Below, in pieces: positions 1 through 8,847 of a stretch of DNA of 64,000 bases. The position numbers were made by a program, and so were the translations under genes. Location of the stretch: the NCBI RefSeq assembly GCF_004345365.1, contig NZ_SLVF01000005.1:372001-436000 (forward strand), given 5' to 3'. The notes beneath the pieces are model-generated. The model searched no databases. It was not told the DNA's origin and saw nothing but the letters and a program-made list of their open reading frames with translations. How positions within the stretch are numbered: position 1 is the first letter of the stretch; the number at the start of each line of letters is the position of its first letter. This DNA is from Kribbella sp. VKM Ac-2568 (GTDB taxonomy: Bacteria; Actinomycetota; Actinomycetes; Propionibacteriales; Kribbellaceae).

Positions 1-340
1 CCGAAGAGGTTGCAGCGTTCGCACCCTAGCTGCTGAAGGGCTACCGCTCACGGTTCACCGGCGCCACGGCGCCACCGGCGCCACCGGCGCCGAAAACCCC
101 ACCGTGTTCGCCGGGTTCATCATCTCCCGCAGCGAGGTCGGCGCGGAGCGTTCACCATCACTCCCCATCTGGTCGTGCAGGTCTGCGTCAACGGCATGAC
201 GATCACCAAGGACGTACAGCGCGCCGTGCACGTCGGCAGCCGGGTGGCCGACGGACTGATCCGGTGGTCCGACGACGCCCGCGAGAAGGAGATCGCCCTC
301 ATCCGGGCGCGCACCAAGGATGCACTGGGTTGTCGTTGAA
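1..340 (+). pseudogene. DUF932-like phage/plasmid protein, central fragment
   Basis: Three frames together spell one recognisable protein. From base 3 the frame reads EEVAAFAP, then a TAG at 27-29, then LLKGYRSRFTGA. From base 92 it reads ENPTVFAGFIISRSEVG. From base 148 it reads FTITPHLVVQVC and, further on, GMTITKDVQRAVHVG and LIRWSDDAREKEIALIRART. This pattern is typical of the DUF932 family found on phages and plasmids. One stop and two frameshifts make it a pseudogene. The 5' end is outside the window. A second fragment of the same family, covering the preceding part of the protein, lies at 36463-36697 and overlaps this one by about 40 nucleotides. No function can be assigned. Confidence 0.6.
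60..92. repeat. short tandem repeat, GGCGCCACC unit
   Basis: About three and a half copies of a nine-base unit GGCGCCACC lie inside the DUF932-like fragment. Expansion or slippage here coincides with the first frame change in that pseudogene, so the repeat is a plausible cause of the damage. Confidence 0.6.
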
Positions 341-475
341 GTTCTCGACGATCTCGTTGGTGACGAGGAGGAAGTCGCGTACTCGCGTCGCGCGAGTGCG
401 CGCAAGCACCCTGTCCCTGGGTAGGGTCTGCTTTCGGCCGGACGAGCGAGTCCGGCGGGGACGAAGGAACACCAG

Positions 476-1201
476 ATGATGCGTGCCGGTTTTGCCCTGC
501 TTGCTGTGCCACTGCTGGTCAGCTGCGGCGGCTCCTCCGAGCAGAGTGCGCCGCCACCGACGACGGTCTCGGCGATAACTTCGGTGACTCCCGCACCACG
601 GGCGTCGGCTCCTGCGGCGACACCGTCACGAGCCGTATCGCCGCGGCCGACCGCGCCGACTGCCACGCCACGGCAGGTCGATCTCGCGCGGCTGGTGGTC
701 CGATCCGCCACCTTCACTCGAAGGTCGCCCCGGGACTGGGATCGGCAACGGGTCGGTGCGTTCGACGTGGAGCGGTTCGTCAGCAAGTTGTCCGGGACCC
801 CGCAGGAGGATCGCCAGCTGCTCGCCCGGACCGGATTCGTCCGCGGGTACGTCAGCATCCGCATGTCGTCCGACGACCGACGACTGGCGGTCTATCTGTA
901 CCGGTTCCGTTCTCACGAGGGCGCGGTGACGCTCCAGAACCGTTTCTGGGGACAGTACGAGCACGGCGACACGTTCACGGTCCGGGGCATCTCGCGCACC
1001 TGGACGGATTCAGGACTGACAAAGAAGTCGTCTCCCACGCGCTTCACGGCAGGTGCGAACGTGAATTTTGTCGTCGGCAACGTCCTCGCCCAAGTAACGG
1101 TGACCGAGTCAAGCCAGACCATCGACGGCCTCCGCCCCGACACCCGGCTGGCCGCCGCCATTTCGAACCTCCAGCAGGATCTCCTCAAGGCCGCCGGCTG
1201 A
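476..1201 (+). CDS. secreted lipoprotein of unknown function
   Basis: The 241-residue product starts with a short signal peptide and a lipobox (LLVSC, Cys at about residue 17), so it should be a membrane-anchored extracellular lipoprotein. Residues 20-65 are rich in Ser, Thr, Pro and Ala, a usual cell-wall spacer. The rest is a soluble domain of roughly 170 residues without a motif I recognise. A GGGACGAAGGA stretch just upstream of the ATG provides a ribosome binding site. The neighbours are pseudogenes, so context says nothing about its role. The lipoprotein call is firm and the function is unknown. Confidence 0.8.
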   Translation: MMRAGFALLAVPLLVSCGGSSEQSAPPPTTVSAITSVTPAPRASAPAATPSRAVSPRPTAPTATPRQVDLARLVVRSATFTRRSPRDWDRQRVGAFDVERFVSKLSGTPQEDRQLLARTGFVRGYVSIRMSSDDRRLAVYLYRFRSHEGAVTLQNRFWGQYEHGDTFTVRGISRTWTDSGLTKKSSPTRFTAGANVNFVVGNVLAQVTVTESSQTIDGLRPDTRLAAAISNLQQDLLKAAG

Positions 1202-1844
1202 TCCGTCACCCCAGCGATACCAACGCCAGGCTCCACGCCGATCGTGCGCGGAGCCTGCCGGAACTACCAGATGAGCTTCGAGGGCGGTAGGTGGGAGATG
1301 TAGGGGGCAGGCCGGACCGGGCTTCTGCCAGCGCCTCGACGCAACCGTCGATGACCAGGACAGCCTTATCAGTGCACGTTGGGACGGCTCCAACGACAGC
1401 GACCGGGTCGGGCCGCTGGGCGGGCGGGGGTGCCGGAAGCTTGCGCGACGGCGGGGACGACGTCCGGGCAGCCTTCGAAGCCGAAAATTAGGTAGCTGTG
1501 CTGGGAAGCCCGTGGCGGTCTGGCAGCTCTTGATAAGCCAGTCCACCCACACCGTTGTGTAGCCGGAGGACTTCGGCAGTTCGATGTACAAGCAGTACTG
1601 TCCGTTCGGGATGTGGGTCGTTCGAGCCTGCCAGCGGGCGGATGCCTTTGAGCCTCCCGGCGTCGAGGAAGTGCCGATTGTTGAACTTGTAGGGGATGGC
1701 AGCGGCCACCCGGCGCTGGGCCTCCCCAGCGCCCAGCAACCCGTAGCCGACGACAGACCGCTTCTGTTCACGAATCACCGTTTGGCCGCGCTTACCCATC
1801 TGTGCCCTGCTCAGGGCCCGAGTCCGGGCCGGGGGCATCGGCCG
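1202..1844. other. no intact gene; coding-like debris on minus strand
   Basis: No complete gene is evident. On the minus strand around 1490-1790 two frames contain protein-like segments (PYKFNNRHFLDAGRLKGIRPL in one, HIPNGQYCLYIELPKSSGYT in the next) that would join by a frameshift. They look like remains of a gene, but I do not recognise the family. Confidence 0.3.
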
Positions 1845-2063
1845 AGTCCGGATCCGGACCGGGCGTTGCAGGTGCTCGGCGCCGAGTCGTCCCAGGCCGC
1901 AACGAACCAGCCAGCAACCCGGTCAGGATCGACACCGAGCAGCTGCAGGTCAGCGTCGGCAACCGAACTCGCTGACCAGGCGGTCGAGCCCGGCGGCGTA
2001 CGCGCGGCGGGTTTTCGGCACGGTGATCGTGCCGAGGAAAGTGGCGGCCGCGACATCCAACCG
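1845..2063 (-). pseudogene. tyrosine recombinase, N-terminal core-binding fragment
   Basis: On the minus strand one frame gives AAATFLGTITVPKTRRAYAAGL followed shortly by DRLVSEFG. A neighbouring frame continues with DPDRVAGWFVAAWDDSAPST. Together they resemble the SAM-like core-binding domain of phage-type integrases. The catalytic domain is missing and at least one frameshift separates the two parts, so this is a relic. It lies close to other mobile-DNA debris (DUF932-like fragment, IS1380, IS3). Confidence 0.5.
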
Positions 2064-2589
2064 CACCCCGCTCCCCCGGCCCGGCAACGCCTGCGCGACT
2101 CCCATCCGCCACCCTCTACCACTAACGAAGATAACTTCCCGAGTCGCACCCGATCCGGCGTACGCCGGCCGAGCGGAAGCGTCGTGAGGCGGGTGAACCT
2201 CTTCAACGACGTGCGTGTCACGGCACGGCAGGTGTTCACTGATCCCGGTCTGAAGGATGGTGAGCACACCTTGCACATCGTGAAGATCTCGGGTGAGGCG
2301 CTGCGAACGACACGATCCGGTACACGATCGCGAGACAGCCCTGACACCAGGGTGCTGGGGCTTTGCCCTGATCCACAGGTGACTTCGGTGGACTGATGGT
2401 GGCGCGACGCGATGCCCGTGCGGGCTGGGAGATCGGGACCTGTCGACGGTTCCAGCTCACCCAGCGCGAAACGCATCCGTCGCGCTGAACCGAGCCGACG
2501 TATACGACGCTATGGGCTCGCGGGTCGGCCGCGACAGCATCGAGGCCATGCGCCGGGCGGCCGCGCGCCGGGCCGGCGCGCGGCGTACG

Positions 2590-2851
2590 AAGTGGAAACC
2601 GGCTGCCACGCGCCCGACCGCCGGCTGGGCAGCCCTCACCGATGCCGAGCAACGCGTCGCGAACTGATCGCCGCCGGCCACACCAACAAGTCGCCGCCTC
2701 GACCCTCGGCATCTCCGACAACATCGTCGGCACCCAGCTCCGCGCCATCTTCGCCAAACTCGACGTCCAGTCCCGAGTCCAGCTCACCAACACCCACCAC
2801 GCAGCGCACATCCGACCCGACCAGCCCCGAAGCCGCAGGCGATCTCCATGA
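2590..2851 (+). pseudogene. LuxR-family regulator, C-terminal HTH fragment
   Basis: Read across two frameshifts, the segment gives WAALTDAEQRVA, then LIAAGHTNKS, then ASTLGISDNIVGTQLRAIF and AKLDVQSRVQLTN. This is the LuxR-type four-helix DNA-binding domain with its recognition helix and the terminal KLxVxSRxQL pattern. The N-terminal part is absent or unreadable, so the gene is a remnant, probably of a LAL-type regulator like the intact ones elsewhere in the window. Confidence 0.6.
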
Positions 2852-2982
2852 GACCCGACCGCAAACTTCCTCACCCGTTGACGCGACACCCCGTCGCCGG
2901 AGCGATCCGCAGACTGTGATCCGTGGCCGAGACGGCCCGGCTGTGGGACGGTGGCGGAAGAGTTTCCCTGGAAGGACTGCCG

Positions 2983-3453
2983 ATGACTGAGCCGGCCGCG
3001 ATGGACAGTGTCGCCAAACAGCGGGTCAAGGACGCGCTGATCGCCCACGCCGAAGCCGAGCTTCGGTCGTCGCGCGCGGGCGCCGCGGAACACGAGTCCG
3101 CGGCACAGTTGGCCCCTGACGTAGCGGACTCGGTCGGCGATCTGTCCCAGTCCGCTGAGGCCGGTGACCTGAGTGGGCTGCTCAACGATGTCGAGGACCG
3201 GCAGAAAACAACCCTGACCCGGATCGAGAATCTCGACTTCGGCGTCAAGACTGCAGTAGCGCACGGAGCGTTCGTCGGCTTTGACGGCGCTCGTTACGTC
3301 GTCGGCGTCGTGGCGGCCGCGTTCGAGTGCGACGGCGCGACCTACGAAGGCCTGTCGTCCGATTCGCTGATCTACTCCTCGCTTAAGGGACTCCAACTCG
3401 GCGACACCTTCACCTTCGCCGGCCAAGAACACCGCATCGACTTTCTCGCCTGA
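2983..3453 (+). CDS. GreA/GreB-like C-terminal-domain protein
   Basis: The ATG at 2983 is preceded by GGAAGGA at a good distance and gives 156 residues. The N-terminal half is a charged helix (AKQRVKDALIAHAEAELRSS). It is followed by an acidic helical segment and, from about residue 75, a beta-rich domain (GAFVGFDGARYVVGVVAAAF to GDTFTFAGQEHRIDFLA) that resembles the FKBP-like C-terminal domain of Gre transcript-cleavage factors. Small proteins of this layout are known as GreA/GreB-family accessory factors. The role in transcription is inferred. The gene stands alone among pseudogenes and is intact. Confidence 0.55.
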   Translation: MTEPAAMDSVAKQRVKDALIAHAEAELRSSRAGAAEHESAAQLAPDVADSVGDLSQSAEAGDLSGLLNDVEDRQKTTLTRIENLDFGVKTAVAHGAFVGFDGARYVVGVVAAAFECDGATYEGLSSDSLIYSSLKGLQLGDTFTFAGQEHRIDFLA

Positions 3454-3487
3454 CATCAGCCGACCAAGCGGCGGAGTCCGACGCGGC

Positions 3488-3659
3488 GAGATCAACCGGC
3501 CGCAGGAGCACCGGGCAGCGATCGAAGCGCGGCGGACGATCATCGATGGCCGGCGCGACAAACTCGTGCGCCGGCGTGACGCGGCCGGCTGCCCGACTCG
3601 AGCCTGCGCCGGCTCGGGCGCGAGCTGGCCGGGAGGAACGTGCGCTGCTGGAACTGTGA
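3488..3659 (+). pseudogene. Na+/H+ antiporter C-terminal tail fragment
   Basis: Across three frames the segment reads RAAIEARRTIIDGRRDKLVRR, LPDSSLRRLGRELAG and EERALLEL followed by a stop. This matches the cytosolic helical tail common at the end of CPA1-type sodium/proton antiporters. The transmembrane part is missing and two frameshifts are needed, so it is a decayed fragment. The call rests on a short pattern. Confidence 0.35.
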
Positions 3660-3990
3660 TCAGGAGATCAGTACGACACTGGACTCCGCGGTGAGGGCCA
3701 GGAATGTCAGCGACTCCTGCAGATAGAGCTCGACCCCGCTCGGCGTCGTGGGACAGATACCCGATCGACAGGTCCTTGCCGAGGTGTCTCGTAATCGCCG
3801 CCCCGGGTCGACACCAGCAGGGCACCTTCCAGAGCCGTCGCGCAGATGATCTCGCCGTCGTGCAACAGCGGCCAGATGGTCGCGGATCGGACAGCCGTGG
3901 TCGGTGGTCTCCGCGACGGCGGTGTACTGGTCGGCGGGGCACCATTGCGTTGGCGGATCGCCGCGGTCAGTGAAGGGCGTGGGTCGATGA
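3660..3990 (-). pseudogene. family 1 encapsulin (linocin-type shell protein), C-terminal fragment
   Basis: Minus-strand frames successively give SLTAAIRQ, then QYTAVAETTDHGCPIRDHLA, then LLHDGEIICATALEGALLVS with TRGGDYE, then HLGKDLSIGYLSHDAE, and finally VELYLQESLTFLALTAESSV before the stop at 3660. These are the consecutive conserved blocks of the C-terminal half of HK97-fold encapsulins, which form protein nanocompartments around cargo enzymes. At least three frameshifts are needed and the N-terminal half is gone, so no shell can be made from this locus. An IS1380-type transposase fragment abuts the missing 5' side, which suggests insertion and deletion removed it. No cargo gene is visible. 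Confidence 0.65.
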
Positions 3991-4065
3991 AGCACACTCC
4001 TCGTGCGAGGCCGCCCGTGACAGTGCCGTCGGGGTTCACCGGGTTCCGTTTCCCACCTGAAGTGA

Positions 4066-4561
4066 TCCTGTGGCGGTGCGCTGGTGTATCTGCGGCCAGC
4101 GCCCACACCCGCGCGCGGGCCGCCGCCCGGGCGACATTGATCGCATTCAGCACCCGCTCGACGTCGCCGGCCAGCGCGTCGATCGTGCGGGACACCGTCG
4201 GATCTGAGGCGACCGGGCCGAACACGCCCGGCTCGCCGCGCAGCACCGCGATGTCGGCCAGGCAGTTCCCACCCAACCCGAGCACGATCGCCAGATCGGT
4301 GACGATCTTGGCCGGGTCGTGCCGGGCCAACGGCTTGCGCCACACGGCACCAGCGCTCGCGACGCTCCGCGCCCAGGCCACTGACCCGCACCGCCTCAGT
4401 GAGCAACAGACCACCGGCCTGCGACACCACCCCCGAACCGGCAGCATCAACCCGAACGCACGGATACAACCCGGTAGTCTTCATCACCTGGAAGGTGCTC
4501 CTCGGCTCCGCACGACATGGTCCTAGACAAACCACATCGTCGCTGGTCAGGAGCACCTTTC
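4066..4561 (-). mobile_element. IS1380-family element, left end and truncated transposase
   Basis: The minus-strand ATG at 4484 begins MKTTGLYPCVRVDAAGSGVV. After a frameshift the transposase continues with LARHDPAKIVTDLAIVLGLG and DPTVSRTIDALAG before breaking off near 4066. This is the N-terminal region of IS1380-type DDE transposases, and the catalytic core is missing. Upstream of the start, 11-base inverted arms (AAGGTGCTCCT at 4492-4502 and its complement at 4549-4559) enclose a 46-base spacer, and the outer arm probably marks the element end. The element is dead and borders the encapsulin fragment. Confidence 0.65.
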
Positions 4562-4745
4562 AGTCTGCCCACGCGAAATCCGCCGCCCTGCTGCCGGCCT
4601 CACGCTGCTTCGCACGCAACTCCTCCCTGCGCTTCGCTTGGGCCTCTGCCTGGACTTGAGATGCCTTGTCACTGGTCAGGAGTCCGTGAATCTCTCGGAC
4701 GAGAGGGGCGACTTCATCCAAGACCGTTATGAGTGTGAGCAGGCT
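4560..4745 (-). pseudogene. C-terminal fragment of an unrecognised protein with a charged helix
   Basis: The last 60 codons before the stop at 4560 read LITVLDEVAPLVREIHGLL followed by a strongly charged helix (QAEAQAKRREELRAKQREAG). The composition is coding-like, but upstream it runs into antisense of the IS3 transposase, so only the C-terminal end of some gene survives. No family was recognised. It sits between the IS1380-type and IS3-type remnants. Confidence 0.35.
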
Positions 4746-4769
4746 GGCGGGTGAGGGTCGATGGGGCCC

Positions 4770-5445
4770 TGACCCTGGTTCTTGGACACGCTGAATCCAG
4801 CATGTGCTGGGGAAGCGAGATGATTGAGAACTATGGCCCGTAAGAACTACTCCGAGGAGTTTCGTCGGCAGGCCGTCGACTTGTACGAGTCCACTTCGGG
4901 GGCGACGTTGCGTGGGATCGCGCCGGATCTCGGGATCGAGCGGGCGACCCTGGCTCGCTGGGTCGAGGTGTATGGCTCGGGCGAGAAGACGACCGGCGAC
5001 GGCACCATTGTCAGCAGCCCTTCGCGGACCCGCCGGCGTAAGACACCGACGGGTGCCGCGCCGGAGTCGCCGGAGGCGAAGCTCGCCCGGCTCGAGGCCG
5101 AGAACGCGCAACTCGGGCGGACAAGACCAAGCTCACGACCGAGCGGGAGATCCTGCGCCAAGCGGCCAAGTATTTCGCCGGGGAGACGAACTGGTGAACC
5201 GCTTCCAGTTCGTCGCCGACCACTCCACCACCTCCCGCCCCTGGCTGGAGCGTGAAGCGGCTGTGCGCGCTCGTCGAGATCGAGCGCTCGTCGTACTACG
5301 CGTGGCTGAAGGCCGCTCCCGCCCACCAGGAACGGACCGCAGCAGACGCGGCGCTCGCGGAGCGGATCCGCGCCGTCCACGATACCGACAAGACCAGGGT
5401 GCTCCACGGATCACCGCCGAACTCAACGACAGTGCCGGTATCGGT
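4770..5445 (+). mobile_element. IS3-family insertion sequence, degenerate OrfA and truncated OrfB
   Basis: From the ATG at 4833 the product MARKNYSEEFRRQAVDLYES is the HTH-bearing OrfA of IS3-group elements. A base is missing near 5115, after which LTTEREILRQAAKYFAGETN continues in another frame. OrfB begins at GTG 5194 (NRFQFVADHST), loses frame, and resumes as MKRLCALVEIERSSYYAWL. After another shift it ends near RITAELNDS at about 5440, before the DDE core. The right end is missing and abuts the last codons of the sugar permease gene, so insertion followed by deletion is likely. Confidence 0.75.
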
Positions 5446-6350
5446 CAAGTCTTCGAACCGGACAGAGCGATACCCTGCACGATCTGACGCTGGGCGATGA
5501 TGAAGACCAGCAGCATCGGCAGCGCTGCCATCGTCGTGGCCGCCATCAGGCTGGTCCAATCGGAGGAGTAGGCGCCCTTGAACTGGTTGACCACGAGCGG
5601 AATCGTGAAGTTCTGATCGCTGTTCAGGAAGATCAGCGGATAGAAGAACGAGTTCCACTGCCCGAGGAACACGAAGATACCGAGGGCCACGAGTGGGGTA
5701 CGCAGCAGCGGCAGAATGATGGTCGTGAAGATCCGGACCCGCCCCGCGCCGTCGATCGCGGCAGCTTCCTCCAGCTCCAGCGGAATGCCGCGGACATACT
5801 GGCGGAGGAGGAAGACGCCGAAGGCGTTGAACAACGCGGGCGGGACGATCAGCGCCAGGTGGGTGTCGATCCAGCGGAGCTGCCCCAGGATGACGTAGAG
5901 CGGGATCACGGTCAGCTGGAACGGAACCATCATGGTGGCCAGAAAGATGCCGAAGATCACCCTGCGCCCTGGGAAACGGATCCGCGCGAAGGCGTACGCG
6001 GCCATCGAGCAGGTGATCAGCGTGAGGATCGTGACCAGGGCGGCGATGTAGGCGCTGTTGAAGTACGCCCGGGCGAAGTCGGCGCCCTGCCATGCGGTGA
6101 CGAAGTTCTGCGGTTGCCAGACCTTCGGCAGCAGTCTCGGCGGCTGGGCGAAGATCTCGTCCAGCGGTTTCAAGGCCGAGAACAACATCCACAGGAATGG
6201 CACGAACATCACCAGCGAGCCCGCGGCCAGAAGCAGGTGCAGCGGAATCCAGGACGGCTTGAACCGACCCCCGCTCAGCCCATGAGAAAGACTCTTTCGA
6301 CGCGCCGGTTCGATGGCCCGGGCGCTGATCTCGCCTGATGAGGAAGTCAT
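5445..6350 (-). CDS. ABC sugar transporter permease, MalG/UgpE type
   Basis: This is the inner-membrane permease of a carbohydrate importer of the CUT1 type. About six hydrophobic segments are visible, and the cytoplasmic EAA loop reads EEAAAIDGAGRVRIF, the docking site for the ATPase. The ATG at 6350 overlaps the stop of the preceding permease (ATGA), which supports this start and implies translational coupling. No ATPase gene is present, as usual where a shared MsiK-like ATPase serves several importers. The C-terminus (GIALSGSKT) has about the family's normal length, although the IS3 remnant begins immediately beyond it. Confidence 0.9.
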   Translation of the reverse strand: MTSSSGEISARAIEPARRKSLSHGLSGGRFKPSWIPLHLLLAAGSLVMFVPFLWMLFSALKPLDEIFAQPPRLLPKVWQPQNFVTAWQGADFARAYFNSAYIAALVTILTLITCSMAAYAFARIRFPGRRVIFGIFLATMMVPFQLTVIPLYVILGQLRWIDTHLALIVPPALFNAFGVFLLRQYVRGIPLELEEAAAIDGAGRVRIFTTIILPLLRTPLVALGIFVFLGQWNSFFYPLIFLNSDQNFTIPLVVNQFKGAYSSDWTSLMAATTMAALPMLLVFIIAQRQIVQGIALSGSKT

Positions 6351-7249
6351 TCGGTGTAATGCACCCATCTCTTCTGAGCAAGAAGCTGGAGGCCGGTCAG
6401 GACCAGCAGGATCAGGAACAGGTAAATTGCGATTGCCGCAGCGAACCCGAACTTGAACTCACGGAAGGCGATGTTCACGATGTCGTACACGATCGTGTGG
6501 GCGTTCGCCGGCGCTGTGGTGTCGAAGAAGAAGAAGATGTAGTCGAACACCTGGAAGGACCCGATGATCGAGGTGATCGACAGGAACAGGATGGTCGGCG
6601 ACAGCAGTGGCACGGTGATCTTGCGCAGCTTCTGCCATTCCGAGGCGCCGTCGATGTCCGCGGCCTCCATCAGGGTCGGCGAGATGTTCTGCAGGCCGGC
6701 GACGAACATCACGATCATGTAGCCGAGGCCCTGCCAGATCGACACCAGGACGATCGCAGGGATCGCCGTCCCCGGATCCTGCAGCCAGTCAGGTGGGTTG
6801 GGCACCCCGAGCGACTTCAGCAGGGCGTTGATAGGACTGATCTCGGGGTTCAGCAGCCAGAGCCAGACGGCGGCCACCGCGACGGTTGACGTGACCTGGG
6901 GCGCGAAGAAGAAGATCCGGTAGAGGGGCGTCAATCGACCCGCCTTCTGGATGAAGAACGCGAAGAAGAAGCCGGTGATCATGAGCCCGGGCACCTGTAG
7001 GGCCGTGAACCATGCAGTGTTCAGCCAGGACTGCCGCAGCTGGGCGTTCTGCCACACACCGGTGAAGTTCTGCAGTCCGACGAACGTGCGCGAGCCCAAA
7101 CCGTCCCAGCTCGAGAACGACAGAAAGAGGGCGAAGATCAGGGGACCGAGCATGAAGGCGATCAGGCCGACGAGCTGAGGGGTGAGGAAGGCGTACCCCC
7201 ACAGCGCTTCGGTCCGCCGTCTGCGCTTCACATCGGGCGCGAGCGGCAT
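6347..7249 (-). CDS. ABC sugar transporter permease, MalF/UgpA type
   Basis: This 300-residue membrane protein is the partner permease of the CUT1 importer. The N-terminus has a short basic stretch (KRRRRTE) followed by six hydrophobic segments. The EAA loop reads LMEAADIDGASEWQKLRKIT. The ATG lies three bases after the stop of the binding-protein gene and has GGGAG just upstream. The 3' end overlaps the next permease by four bases. The tight packing shows one transcript: binding protein, MalF-like, MalG-like. Confidence 0.9.
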   Translation of the reverse strand: MPLAPDVKRRRRTEALWGYAFLTPQLVGLIAFMLGPLIFALFLSFSSWDGLGSRTFVGLQNFTGVWQNAQLRQSWLNTAWFTALQVPGLMITGFFFAFFIQKAGRLTPLYRIFFFAPQVTSTVAVAAVWLWLLNPEISPINALLKSLGVPNPPDWLQDPGTAIPAIVLVSIWQGLGYMIVMFVAGLQNISPTLMEAADIDGASEWQKLRKITVPLLSPTILFLSITSIIGSFQVFDYIFFFFDTTAPANAHTIVYDIVNIAFREFKFGFAAAIAIYLFLILLVLTGLQLLAQKRWVHYTE

Positions 7250-7252
7250 GCC

Positions 7253-8593
7253 TCAGCTCCCGTTGTTGATGAACTTGCAGATCTTGTCGGCCCACACCTT
7301 CGCGCTGTCGCCGGCCTTGATCGACTTGTCCATCTCGGTGCCGAGGTTGGCTCCGACCTCCGCCTTGGACGCGATGGCAGGCGGGATGGCATAGCCGTTC
7401 TTGGCGACGTCGGTGAACCAGGCGCAGTGCTCGGGCAGCTTGTTCTCCAGCACCACGTCTTCCAGTCCCGCGGTGGCCGGCACCGCGTTGCCTCCGCCGG
7501 AGAGCCGGGCCTTTTGACCGTCCTTGTTGACGAACCGGGTGGCGAAGTACATCGCGGCTTCGGGGTCCTTGGCCTTGGCGTTCACCCCCATGGCCGCGGT
7601 GTAGACAATCACCGGCGGGACGGTCTTGCCGTCGGCGGAGGCGAACGGTGCGATGTCGTAGCCGAACTTCAGCTTCTTGAGGTTCGGGAGAATCCAGCGT
7701 CCCATCTGGCAACTGGCGAGCTGCTGGCCGTAGAACAGGGCGTCGATGCCCTGACCCTTCGGCAGCGACCCACCATAGGTGATGTTGCGATTGGCCATTC
7801 CCTCCCAGAGCCACTCGAGGGTCTCCATCGACTTGGCGTCCTCGTTGAAGATCGCCTTGTCGCCGTCGACGACTTTGCCTCCGAAGGCGGTCATCCAGCT
7901 GAACATGGGGCCGAAGCCGCCTTCCAGCACCATGCCCCGCTTACCAGTGGCCTTGATCTTGGTCAGGAAGTCGTCGAGGGCGTCCCGGTTCCAGGTACCG
8001 GATTCCTGCAGTTGAGCGGGATTCTGGGTGATCCCGGCGGCCGCGGCCATGTCCTTGTTGAACCAGAACACGATCGGGTTGCAGTCGACGACCAGTCCGT
8101 AGGTGCCCGGGCTGCCGTCGGCAGGCTTGCACCACTCCATCAGGTTCGGGTACAGGTCGTCGAGCTTGAGCGGCGAGTCCGGCTTCGACGTGAACTCGGT
8201 GAAATCGGCGACGTTCTTGGATTGGATGAGCCGTTGCATGCCGGAGTCCTGCACGTAGAAGACGTCCGGACCGCTGTTGCCGGCGAGCTGGGTGAGCAGC
8301 TTGGCCCCGTAGTCACCGACGACGACCTGGAAGGTGACCTTGCTCCCGTGCGCGGCCTCGTAGTCCTTCGAGATCTGCCGGAACCGTTCCGCCTCGCCGG
8401 GGTTCGCCCATGAGGCCCATGTCAGGCTGCCGCCCTTGCCAGGGGTGCTCGAGGTGCCGCCCCCGCCTCCGCCCGCGCTTCCGCCGGCGCAGGCGGTCAG
8501 CAACGCGCTCGAGCCCACTCCGGCGAGGGCCGCACTGGCCAGGAAACCACGACGTGTGATCGGTCGTCCGAAGGGCTTCTCATTGGTCGGCAT
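7253..8593 (-). CDS. extracellular sugar-binding lipoprotein of ABC importer
   Basis: The 446-residue product has a twin-arginine motif (ITRRGFLASAALAG) and a lipobox (LLTAC), so it is probably exported by Tat and lipid-anchored outside the membrane. A Gly/Ser linker precedes a family 1 extracellular solute-binding fold (TWASWANPGEAERF, SGPDVFYVQDSG, FWFNKDMAAAAGI). The ATG at 8593 follows AGAAGGAGAACTGTTG, an excellent ribosome site, and is preferred to the TTG one codon earlier. It heads the importer operon and is divergent from the GH36 gene, so the substrate is likely an alpha-galactoside or related oligosaccharide; this is inferred from context. Confidence 0.88.
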   Translation of the reverse strand: MPTNEKPFGRPITRRGFLASAALAGVGSSALLTACAGGSAGGGGGGTSSTPGKGGSLTWASWANPGEAERFRQISKDYEAAHGSKVTFQVVVGDYGAKLLTQLAGNSGPDVFYVQDSGMQRLIQSKNVADFTEFTSKPDSPLKLDDLYPNLMEWCKPADGSPGTYGLVVDCNPIVFWFNKDMAAAAGITQNPAQLQESGTWNRDALDDFLTKIKATGKRGMVLEGGFGPMFSWMTAFGGKVVDGDKAIFNEDAKSMETLEWLWEGMANRNITYGGSLPKGQGIDALFYGQQLASCQMGRWILPNLKKLKFGYDIAPFASADGKTVPPVIVYTAAMGVNAKAKDPEAAMYFATRFVNKDGQKARLSGGGNAVPATAGLEDVVLENKLPEHCAWFTDVAKNGYAIPPAIASKAEVGANLGTEMDKSIKAGDSAKVWADKICKFINNGS

Positions 8594-8689
8594 CAACAGT
8601 TCTCCTTCTCTAGGTTCGATTCCCCGTGCTGGCTGTTGTCCTGCTGCCCGGGCGGCCGCCGCCGTCGCGGGTTCGGTTGCCCCGAAGAT

Positions 8690-8823
8690 CCGCGCCGGCG
8701 TCGCCGAGCGGGCGAAGTGCCGGAACCCCGGGTCGGCGCCGTCTGGACCCAGCCCAGCGCCTGCTTCCGGGCCCAGCCGAAGGCGTCCTCGACGACCGCG
8801 CTGTCGGAGCTCAGAGCCAGCAC
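8690..8823 (-). pseudogene. 5' remnant of a lost first gene of the importer operon
   Basis: A GTG at 8823 on the minus strand has GAGGAG at good spacing and opens into LALSSDSAVVEDAFGWARKQ followed by ALGWVQT. That looks like the start of a glycoside-hydrolase-like protein. After about 40 codons the reading becomes low-complexity Arg/Pro and merges into the leader of the binding-protein gene. I infer that an enzyme gene once stood first in this operon and was deleted internally. The family assignment is tentative. Confidence 0.4.
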
Positions 8824-8847
8824 GGCGACTCCTCGGAGGATCGGATA

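Noticed and set aside
2236..3945. 569-codon minus-strand open frame spanning the GreA-like gene
   Set aside because: It merely strings together antisense sequence; only its first part contains an encapsulin block, which is better explained as one frame of a decayed gene.
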